Assembly (NCBI RefSeq): GCF_017848645.1
Contig: NZ_JAFEIF010000021.1
Span: forward strand, 1 to 39,153
Length of the DNA: 39,153 nt
Direction of reading: 5' to 3'
Source: Limnohabitans sp.
Lineage (GTDB): Bacteria; Pseudomonadota; Gammaproteobacteria; Burkholderiales; Burkholderiaceae_C
Both the position numbers and the translations under genes were made by a program. This document shows positions 15,289-22,102 of this stretch, piece after piece. The notes below the pieces were generated by a model that ran no database searches, had not been told where the DNA came from, and was given only the letters and a program-made list of their open reading frames with translations. How positions within the stretch are numbered: the stretch's first letter is position 1; each line of letters opens with the position of its first letter.

Positions 15289-16550
15289 TACACCGTCTCC
15301 TGCTTTGTCGTTTTGCGTCTTCGTTTGGGTCTGGCCTCGGCCGCAGCGACGGCATCGGCAATGGCGTTGTTGGTCTTTGTTGCAAACCCGCTGATGCCGC
15401 CCCACTCTGACTCGGCTGTCTCTACCGCCCCCGGGTCCAGGTTGGAAATGTCACGCACCGAGCCATCACGGTCAAAGTAATAGACACCATAGTCCTTGGT
15501 CAGCGCGGACTGTGCAATCTTTTTGGCATCAGGCACGGATGGCAGCTCAAAAATATCCCGAACAGAGGCCTCTGTACTGCCCAGCTTCTTGAACTCTTGC
15601 AAGGCCCAGACCATGTCGAGCACCACGGGCGAGTGCGTGGAGAGCACGACCTTGTAACCCCGCCGCATCAGCTCCAGCACCAACAACAACACCGCCGCAA
15701 TGCCTTGCGGGTGAAGGCCCATCTCAGGCTCTTCAATCACCACCCACTCGATGCACTCATCGGCGGTCTTGCCCGTCTTGCGGCGATTGGTGGTCGGGCA
15801 CAACCAGTACACCCCCATCAGCATGGGCGTGAATTCGCGCTGGCCTGCGGACCACGACAAAAAGCCTAAGGGCTGCTTATGCCCATTCACATGCAAACCC
15901 ACCCGCTTAGTGAAATCCTTGGCATCAATCTCCAAACGATTCCCCCCAAACAAATGGTCTTGAATGGGCTTACGTAAAGTCCCATTCAAACGATTCGGTC
16001 CAGGAAACAATTCACCCTTAGCTCCAAATTCGTTCTGAATCAAATCATGCACCGCATCACTGAAGGCGCGTAGCGTGTACGGATCACCATACTCGAATTG
16101 GCCGAAATTTCGCGAGGCACCACCCGGCAAGCTCATCACCCGTTGCGCTGGGATGTAGAACATTCGCTCATGCCGGGTCTTTGACTTAGTGGGCTTGGCG
16201 TAGTCTGGCAGCGCCACCGCAGAACCGTTCCAGGTCATGCTCGACTGCGCGCCCCAGGCGCTGGACAGGCCGCGCCCAAAATATCCATCCATGAACGCAT
16301 CGACCTTGTCATTGAACGATAGGCCATGGTGCTTAAAGGTGTCATGAATCTGGTCCCGATCCACCAGCAACTTGAGCGTTTGCAAAAAAATGCTCTTGCC
16401 CGTGGCCTGCGGTCCCACGATGATCGTCAAGTCCTTGAACGCGACATCGGCCGATTTGATCGGTCCCAGATGGCTCACCTGCAACCGCGGTGACTTGGAT
16501 TTGCGAGCCCGTTTGGGGGTCGGTGCTTTCTTTTCAGGTTCAGCGCTCAT
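15288..16550 (-). CDS. ABC/SMC-like AAA ATPase (OLD/AAA_15 type), probable defence ATPase
   Basis: A 420-residue soluble ATPase. Walker A is GPQATGKS (46-53), the ABC-type signature is SWSAGQREFTP (232-242), Walker B is WVVIEEPEMGLHP (269-281) and the H-loop is VLSTHSPVV (302-310). The pattern is that of the short RecF/OLD-like ATPases of phage-defence systems; no TOPRIM, nuclease or long coiled coil is seen between the halves. The N-terminal 20 residues and the C-terminal tail (PKRRRKTTK) are strongly basic. SD AGGAAG precedes ATG 16550. It lies 39 bp downstream of hsdS, so it may ride on the hsd transcript, and it is coupled to an unrecognised 176-residue protein, presumably sensor or effector of the pair. 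Confidence 0.8.
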   Translation of the reverse strand: MSAEPEKKAPTPKRARKSKSPRLQVSHLGPIKSADVAFKDLTIIVGPQATGKSIFLQTLKLLVDRDQIHDTFKHHGLSFNDKVDAFMDGYFGRGLSSAWGAQSSMTWNGSAVALPDYAKPTKSKTRHERMFYIPAQRVMSLPGGASRNFGQFEYGDPYTLRAFSDAVHDLIQNEFGAKGELFPGPNRLNGTLRKPIQDHLFGGNRLEIDAKDFTKRVGLHVNGHKQPLGFLSWSAGQREFTPMLMGVYWLCPTTNRRKTGKTADECIEWVVIEEPEMGLHPQGIAAVLLLVLELMRRGYKVVLSTHSPVVLDMVWALQEFKKLGSTEASVRDIFELPSVPDAKKIAQSALTKDYGVYYFDRDGSVRDISNLDPGAVETAESEWGGISGFATKTNNAIADAVAAAEARPKRRRKTTKQETV

Positions 16551-16589
16551 GGTGTCTTCCTGTGAATAGGGCTCAAAGGCTTTAATACA

Positions 16590-18338
16590 TTATCCGGCGG
16601 CCACCAGGGCGTCGGATAAATGGGTCTGGGAGGTTTGCTGGTCACGCAGCCGCTGGCGCAGATCGGCGCACAGGCCGCGAAGTTCGTTGACGCGGGTGAC
16701 GATCCGAGCTTGCTCCGAAAAGGGAGGGAGTGGGAGCGGAGCAAGTCGCATATCACCCACATTCACATGCTTCGCACCGATGCCTTTATTGAGTGCGAGC
16801 AAAGTATCAATGAAGGACGGCGAGGAGATGGCAAGTTGCGCAAACTCGTTCGATATGCTCTTTGAAAACCGAAACAGCATGACCCGTTGACCCAAGCAGG
16901 CTTGTATTTCATTGGGTATCAGAACCGACTCACCTACCGAACCTTCGCGGGCGAAAACCAAGTCGCCCGGCTCTGGAACCAATCGAGCATTCCGCTCCGC
17001 AAACGTTGCATCGTCCACATAACGAAGCTTATGCGGCAGTAACTTACCTTGCTTAAAACTGTTCGTATCGAGACAGAGTTGCCCAGCGGGCACAAACTTT
17101 GGAGTTGAATGCGGGCAGTCAACAATCACCAATGAAAACTGCTCAATTCGCGCCCACTCCCACCCCTGCGGCAACGCAAACGGTTTTTCTTCATCGGTGA
17201 TGGGTGGCAGGGGTTTGTCGCGCTTGATCTTGCCTTGGGCGATGAGGTGGTCTTTTTCGGTGCGGATTTTTTGCAGGAGGATGCTGGCGGGTTCGTCGTT
17301 GGGGTCTTGGGGGACGAGCAGGCCGCGGACTGCGAGTTGGAGGATGGTTTGTTCGAGGGCGTCCACGGCTTCGGGGCGGTCGAGCAGCAGGTCGAAGTGG
17401 GTGGCGATGCGTTGCCAGTTGTCGGCCAGTGCCTCGGGCGTTTCGCTTTGGGTGAGCGTGCCCAGCAGGGTGCCTACGAGTTGGGCGTGTTGCTGCGCTT
17501 CGAGCTGGCCGCTGACTTCGAGGGCGTCACATAGTTGCATCAGTTCTTCGACGCGGGTGACTATGCGGGATTGCTCGGCCAGTGGTGGTAACGGAATATC
17601 AAGCCCGAGGAGTGATGTCCCCTTGAGGTTATTGATTCCAATGCCTGCTGAGGCTGCCGAAACAGTATCCCGATACAGCGGGCTTGAAAGGTAAATTGCG
17701 AGAAAGTCCATTTCAGATAACGGACGAATTACCCCGCAAAAAGCGCCAAACGTGCAAGCTACATCTGAGGTGAAAGGTGCCGCCTTACCTACAAGCTTTT
17801 TGCTGCCACTAGCCAAGCACACAAGGTAGTCACCTTTGCGTAAGCACTGGTCATCCGAGACCAAATGCCTTGGAACATATACAAGACCATCGAGGTTGAT
17901 AGTTGCTTGAATATTATTGGCTCGCAGCAGTGGGAGGTGTTCTTCGACAAATGTTTCGCGTGCATCAGTTTTTTGATAAGTCACACCACGAATCACGTTG
18001 AATATTTCGCGACCTTTGCACCATGACCAATTTGTAGGCAACTCAAAGGGCTTTTCTTCATCAGTAATTTCGGCGAACGGCTTGTCCCGCTTGATCTTGC
18101 CTTCTGCAATCAGTCGGTCTTTCTCAACCCTGATTTTCTCGAGCAGTTCACTCGCCGGTTCATCGTTCGGGTCTTGCGGCACCAACTTGCCTTGCACGGC
18201 CAACGTCAAGATGAGTTCGCGCAGGCGGGCCACGCCGCCGGGGGCTTGGGCAATCCAGTCGAAATGCCGCACCAGTGGGGGCTGCAAATTCACCAGGTAT
18301 TTGGCGCTGGGCTCTTGCGCCGTCAGCTCTGCGCTCAT
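16590..18338 (-). CDS. hsdS: Type I restriction-modification specificity subunit HsdS
   Basis: A 582-residue specificity subunit with two target recognition domains, each followed by a conserved helical spacer. The halves are an internal repeat: residues 43-107 (LAVQGKLVPQDPNDEPASEL, GKIKRDKPFAEITDEEKPFE) and 332-395 (LAVRGLLVPQDPNDEPASIL, GKIKRDKPLPPITDEEKPFA). The spacers read LPLPPLAEQSRIVTRVEEL-like in both halves. The TRDs at about 108-240 and 396-530 differ from each other, so an asymmetric bipartite target is expected; the target cannot be read from sequence. SD GAGGAGG precedes ATG 18338, which overlaps the stop of the RhuM-Fic gene by 4 bp (ATGA). Confidence 0.93.
   Translation of the reverse strand: MSAELTAQEPSAKYLVNLQPPLVRHFDWIAQAPGGVARLRELILTLAVQGKLVPQDPNDEPASELLEKIRVEKDRLIAEGKIKRDKPFAEITDEEKPFELPTNWSWCKGREIFNVIRGVTYQKTDARETFVEEHLPLLRANNIQATINLDGLVYVPRHLVSDDQCLRKGDYLVCLASGSKKLVGKAAPFTSDVACTFGAFCGVIRPLSEMDFLAIYLSSPLYRDTVSAASAGIGINNLKGTSLLGLDIPLPPLAEQSRIVTRVEELMQLCDALEVSGQLEAQQHAQLVGTLLGTLTQSETPEALADNWQRIATHFDLLLDRPEAVDALEQTILQLAVRGLLVPQDPNDEPASILLQKIRTEKDHLIAQGKIKRDKPLPPITDEEKPFALPQGWEWARIEQFSLVIVDCPHSTPKFVPAGQLCLDTNSFKQGKLLPHKLRYVDDATFAERNARLVPEPGDLVFAREGSVGESVLIPNEIQACLGQRVMLFRFSKSISNEFAQLAISSPSFIDTLLALNKGIGAKHVNVGDMRLAPLPLPPFSEQARIVTRVNELRGLCADLRQRLRDQQTSQTHLSDALVAAG
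17154..17345 (-). repeat. Second copy of the HsdS internal repeat
   Basis: Encodes HsdS residues 332-395 and is a diverged direct repeat of 18018-18212. Runs of identity include GGCAAGATCAAGCG and the codons for VPQDPNDEPAS. Such repeats are substrates for in-frame recombination that swaps or loses recognition domains. Confidence 0.75.
18018..18212 (-). repeat. First copy of the HsdS internal repeat
   Basis: Encodes HsdS residues 43-107 and is a diverged direct repeat of 17154-17345 in the same gene and orientation. Confidence 0.75.
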
Positions 18339-19312
18339 GGCTGGCCTCCTCGCGCCAGCATGTGCATGACCAAGCGAATCAGCACTTCCTTTTGTGCGGG
18401 ATCGGATTCAGCCACCAACAAAGCCAGAGCGGCCAAACCGGTGTCGTTGATGACCGGGTGGCCTTGCACATTGAGCAGTCGGCCGTTGCGGTGCAAAAAG
18501 TCCACAAACAAAAAAGCGCCGCTGCGTTTGTTGCCGTCGGCAAAGGGGTGGTTCTTGATGACAAAGTAGAGCAAGTGCGCGGCCTTAGCCTCCACGCTGG
18601 GGTAGGCGGGTTCGCCAAACACGCTTTGGTCGAGGTTGCCCAGCAAGGCGGGCAGGCCTTCGCCGCGTTCGCGAGCGAAGAGGTCGGTGGCCTCGCCGCG
18701 CTGCATCAGGTCGGCCTTGAGGCGTGCCAGTGCCAGTCTGGCCTCGTCCACGCTGGGCAGAGTGCCGCCAGGTTGGCTGGGCGGGTCGGTCAGCAGGCCT
18801 TCGTCATAGCGCTGCAGCCACAAAAAGGTGTGTGCGTAGCGGGTGATGATGTCCACCAGGCCACGCCCGGTGTCGGCGTTGAGTTCAGCCGTTTGGGCGG
18901 CCTTGTGTACCAATTCCAATGCGGCTTCAAGCTCAGCGGCATTGGTTTGCAGGCGTTGTTGGTTGAGGGTATAGCCCCTGGTCAGGTGTTCGCGCAGTAG
19001 ACGGGTAGCCCATTGGCGAAAACGGGTGCCTTGCACCGAATTGACGCGGTAACCCACGGACAAAATCGCGTCTAGGTTGAAGTATTCCACCTGGTAGGTT
19101 TTGCCGTCGGCGGCAGTTGTTGCATTTTTTGCAACAACTGCCGAACGCTCAAGTTCCCCATCGTTGAATACGTTACGCAGGTGCCGCGAAACAACAGACT
19201 TGTCTCGCCCAAACAAATCGGCAATCTGTTGCAGGCTGAGCCAGACCGTATCCCCATCCAAGCGCACATCAACAGCACCGCCCTCACTTTGGTAAATGGC
19301 GATCTGGTTCAT
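18335..19312 (-). CDS. RhuM-family protein fused to a Fic/Doc domain
   Basis: 325 residues. The first 120 residues are RhuM-like (WLSLQQIADLFGRDKSVVSR, VEYFNLDAILSVGYRVNS, GTRFRQWATRLLREHL), a phage-antirepressor-related DNA-binding type. Residues about 145-320 form a Fic/Doc domain with the active-site loop HPFADGNKRSG (255-265). The K in place of the second glycine of HPFxxGNGR is the Doc signature, so phosphotransfer is as likely as AMPylation. No inhibitory (S/T)xxxE(G/N) helix is obvious. It overlaps hsdM upstream and hsdS downstream by 4 bp each (ATGA both times), so it is made at a fixed ratio with the methylase subunits; RhuM/Fic genes inside hsd operons are known accessory genes of unclear role. 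Confidence 0.88.
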   Translation of the reverse strand: MNQIAIYQSEGGAVDVRLDGDTVWLSLQQIADLFGRDKSVVSRHLRNVFNDGELERSAVVAKNATTAADGKTYQVEYFNLDAILSVGYRVNSVQGTRFRQWATRLLREHLTRGYTLNQQRLQTNAAELEAALELVHKAAQTAELNADTGRGLVDIITRYAHTFLWLQRYDEGLLTDPPSQPGGTLPSVDEARLALARLKADLMQRGEATDLFARERGEGLPALLGNLDQSVFGEPAYPSVEAKAAHLLYFVIKNHPFADGNKRSGAFLFVDFLHRNGRLLNVQGHPVINDTGLAALALLVAESDPAQKEVLIRLVMHMLARGGQP

Positions 19313-20778
19313 ATCTTGCCCCCCAAGCTTTGTCCCAAGATGGCCTTGAGTTGGTCGCGCAGGCTTTGCGCCTCGGTTTGCAAGCGGGCGTAGTCGGCCA
19401 GCAATTGCTCGGGGTCGTGGTTCACCACTTCGGCGGCGTGGGGGTTCTTTTGGTCAAGGTTGTAGTTGGCGGCTTTGATTTGCTCAATGCTCACTTTCCA
19501 TGCGCGTTCGTTTTCCACGCGGGCGGCAAAGCCGTCGGCCTCGGTGGCCCACCAGGCTTTTTCGGCCTCGAACTCTTCGATGCGGATGGGCTTGGTTTTG
19601 TTGTAGTTCTTCACGCCCGCTGGGTAGGGGTGTTCGTAGTACCAAACGTGTTCGGTGGGCTTGCCCTTGGTGAAGAACAGCAGGTTGGTTTTGATGCCGG
19701 TGTAGGGTGCAAACACGCCGTTGGGCAGGCGCACGATGGTGTGCAGGTTGCATTCGGCCAGCAGTTGCTCTTTGATGCGGGTCTTCACACCTTCGCCAAA
19801 CAGTGTGCCGTCGGGCAGCACCAGTGCGGCGCGGCCGTTGGTTTTGAGGATGTGTTTGATGAGCACCAAAAACAGGTCTGCCGTTTCTTTGGTGCGCACA
19901 TCGGCCGGAAAGCCTTGTTCGATGCCCGGCTCTTCGATGCCGCCAAAGGGCGGGTTGGTCAAGATCACGTCCACCCGGTCGGCTGGGGTGTAGTCGCGCA
20001 GTGGGCGGCTCAGGGTGTTGTCGTGGCGGACCAAGCTGGGCACTTCGATGCCGTGCAGCATGAGGTTGGTCACGCACAGCATGTGCGGCATTTGCTTCTT
20101 CTCAACGCCCAAGATGCTGTTTTGCAGCGTGGCTTCTTCTTCGGTGTTGTGCACTTGCTTGCGCAGGTGTTCGATGGCGCAGACCAAAAAGCCGCCCGTG
20201 CCGGTGGCCGGGTCCATCACGCGTTCACCCAGCTGGGGGTTGACCATGTCCACCATGAACTGCGTGACGGCGCGGGGCGTGTAGAACTCGCCCGCGTTGC
20301 CCGCGCTTTGCAGGTCTTTGAGGATTTTTTCGTAGAGGTCGTTGAACTGGTGGCGCTCGGCTTGGCGGTTGAAGTCGATCGCGTTGAGTTTGTTGATGAC
20401 CTGGCGCAGCAGCTGGCCACTTTTCATGTAGTTGTAGGCGTCTTCAAACACGCCGCGCACCACATAGCCACGGGGGTTGCGCTGTGCGTCACCGCTCAGG
20501 CTTTTGAGGGTGGCAAAGAGCTGGTTGTTCACAAAGTCCAGCAGGGCATCACCGGTGATGCCTTCGGCGTCCGTGGCCCAGTTGCGCCATCGCATGGCTT
20601 CGGGGATGGGGCTTTTGTAGTCGTCGCGGGTCAGCTCCAGTTCTTCTTCGAGTGCGTCGAACACTTTGAGGAACAAGAGCCAAGTGAGCTGCGAGATGCG
20701 CTGCGCGTCGCCATCCACGCCAGAGTCTTGGCGCATGATGTCTTGGATGGATTTGATGACGGATGAGAGGTTAGACAT
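19309..20778 (-). CDS. hsdM: Type I restriction-modification methyltransferase subunit HsdM
   Basis: A 489-residue N6-adenine methyltransferase subunit. The N-terminal HsdM_N helical domain spans about 5-140 (RISQLTWLLFLKVFDALEEE). The SAM-binding motif I is DPATGTGGF (189-197), preceded by GEFYTPRAV, and the catalytic motif IV is NPPF (275-278). With HsdS it methylates host DNA and with HsdR cuts unmodified DNA. The ATG at 20778 has no strong ribosome-binding site. The stop overlaps the RhuM-Fic start (ATGA). The gene is separated from hsdR by a P-loop ATPase gene, so the hsd genes are not contiguous. Confidence 0.95.
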   Translation of the reverse strand: MSNLSSVIKSIQDIMRQDSGVDGDAQRISQLTWLLFLKVFDALEEELELTRDDYKSPIPEAMRWRNWATDAEGITGDALLDFVNNQLFATLKSLSGDAQRNPRGYVVRGVFEDAYNYMKSGQLLRQVINKLNAIDFNRQAERHQFNDLYEKILKDLQSAGNAGEFYTPRAVTQFMVDMVNPQLGERVMDPATGTGGFLVCAIEHLRKQVHNTEEEATLQNSILGVEKKQMPHMLCVTNLMLHGIEVPSLVRHDNTLSRPLRDYTPADRVDVILTNPPFGGIEEPGIEQGFPADVRTKETADLFLVLIKHILKTNGRAALVLPDGTLFGEGVKTRIKEQLLAECNLHTIVRLPNGVFAPYTGIKTNLLFFTKGKPTEHVWYYEHPYPAGVKNYNKTKPIRIEEFEAEKAWWATEADGFAARVENERAWKVSIEQIKAANYNLDQKNPHAAEVVNHDPEQLLADYARLQTEAQSLRDQLKAILGQSLGGKI

Positions 20779-20838
20779 GCGTTTTGGTGTGGGATGAACC
20801 CAAGTTGTTCTGTATCGAGATTTCGCAATTCAGCAGCG

Positions 20839-22017
20839 TTACTCGTCTAGCCAATCGAGCTGCAAACTCTTGGGCGGCCATGTGCCTGCAGCCATGCGTT
20901 GTGCATACCAGCGGGCCATGGTGGCGTCTTCTACGGTGTATTCGCTGCGGGCCGATTTCCAGATCAGGCTGGGCTGGTGGGCGCGCAAGCTTTCCAGTGC
21001 TTTTTGGGCTTTGGCCACGGTGACTTTGTCGCCGGTTTTGTCTTTGTAAAAAGTCAGGGCTTCGGCGTCATAGGGCCTGAAACGGGTGCCGAGTTCGAGC
21101 ATGCGCCAGAGCACGGCTTGCTCCAGAGGCTTGAGGGCTGCGTAGTCGCGCGCCATTTGGTCTTCGTCGTCTTGCAGTTGCTGTTGGGCTTTGGCGAGCA
21201 TCGCTTGCTCAAACCGCCCTGTGTCGGTAGCCAAGGGGCTGAGCACTTGGCCCAAAGCTTCCATGAAGAACTGTGGGCGCTGACCAAAATGCTGAAATGC
21301 TTCGGCCAAGACGGCTTCGTTGACCGGCGCCAGTTCTGGCCGTTGGCGCACGATGAGCTCAGCGATGTGCGTGATGAATTCGGCGCCCAACTCCGGCAGG
21401 CGTTGAATTTGCGAGCCGTAAAACGGTGCCGAATTGGTGTTGACCAGCCTCAACAACTTGTCACGATCTGAACCCGACATGACCAACATGAGTTGAGCCT
21501 GACCCGGGCGATTGAGCTGGTCACGCGCCGACTTGAGCGCGGCCATGGCGGTTTCACCGGCCACGCTGGTCAGGGCATGCTGGGCTTCGTCGATGATCAA
21601 AGCCACCGGATTTTTAGCGGTCTCGACCAATGCCCTGAGCGCATCTGCCAATGTGGTGCCATCGACTTTGCCGATTTTGGAGACGTCAATTTTGATGCCC
21701 GCCACGTTGATGCTGTCCAGCCCCGCTGATCGGGCGGTTTTGGCGACCACGCCCAATTGCTTGAGCAGGGCTCGGCCCACGGCTTCTGCAATCAAGGCAC
21801 CCGGGTCACGGTTCTGGTCTGCCCACAGGTCCACATAGACGCCCACCACTTGGCGACGGGCCAGCTCGGGCATCAGGTCGGCTTGTAAAAAGGTGGATTT
21901 GCCTGTGCGCCGAGGTGCTGCCAAAAACAGCCCATTGGGGGCATCGCTGAAAGGCGTTTTGCCTTGCAAGGCGTCGGCCAAGCCTTTAGCCAACGAGGTG
22001 CGTGCGTGGTAGAGCAT
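20839..22017 (-). CDS. P-loop ATPase with winged-helix-like C-terminus, nested in the hsd operon
   Basis: A 392-residue protein of the archaeal-type ATPase/AAA_16-like class. Walker A is APRRTGKST (34-42), Walker B is VALIIDEAQHAL (about 137-148) and a sensor-like MLVMSGSDRDKLLRLV follows, with the conserved PFYGSQIQRLPEL segment. The C-terminal 120 residues (PLEQAVLWRMLELG, ALESLRAHQPSLIW, YTVEDATMARWYAQR) look like a winged helix, as in STAND-type NTPases. No membrane segment is present. It sits between hsdR and hsdM on the same strand, 85 bp after hsdR and 60 bp before hsdM. The AT-rich, repeat-bearing gap upstream suggests its own promoter. Function unknown; a defence or regulatory ATPase is inferred from position. 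Confidence 0.75.
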   Translation of the reverse strand: MLYHARTSLAKGLADALQGKTPFSDAPNGLFLAAPRRTGKSTFLQADLMPELARRQVVGVYVDLWADQNRDPGALIAEAVGRALLKQLGVVAKTARSAGLDSINVAGIKIDVSKIGKVDGTTLADALRALVETAKNPVALIIDEAQHALTSVAGETAMAALKSARDQLNRPGQAQLMLVMSGSDRDKLLRLVNTNSAPFYGSQIQRLPELGAEFITHIAELIVRQRPELAPVNEAVLAEAFQHFGQRPQFFMEALGQVLSPLATDTGRFEQAMLAKAQQQLQDDEDQMARDYAALKPLEQAVLWRMLELGTRFRPYDAEALTFYKDKTGDKVTVAKAQKALESLRAHQPSLIWKSARSEYTVEDATMARWYAQRMAAGTWPPKSLQLDWLDE

Positions 22018-22030
22018 GGAATTATCTTTT

Positions 22031-22069
22031 AATATCTGAGTTTAGATATTTTATCGGATGACAGATATT
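22031..22069 (-). promoter_or_regulatory. AT-rich repeat-bearing promoter region of the nested ATPase gene
   Basis: AATATCT (22031-22037) and AGATATT (22044-22050) form an inverted repeat with 6-nt spacing, and a third AGATATT lies at 22063-22069. The whole gap 22018-22102 is far richer in A+T than the genes on either side. This fits an operator with three half-sites upstream of ATG 22017, possibly bound by the gene's own winged-helix part (inference). Confidence 0.4.
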
Positions 22070-22102
22070 TCAAGATAGTTCGACTTGTGAGCATGTGCTT
22101 AC

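Noticed and set aside
15288..16550. PARIS system (AriA/AriB)
   Set aside because: The ATPase is similar in type, but the partner lacks any DUF4435/TOPRIM-like sequence.
19330..20766. 478-codon open frame opposite hsdM, and a similar 475-codon frame opposite hsdR (23018-24445)
   Set aside because: Mirror frames of clearly assigned genes, with low-complexity translations and no motifs.
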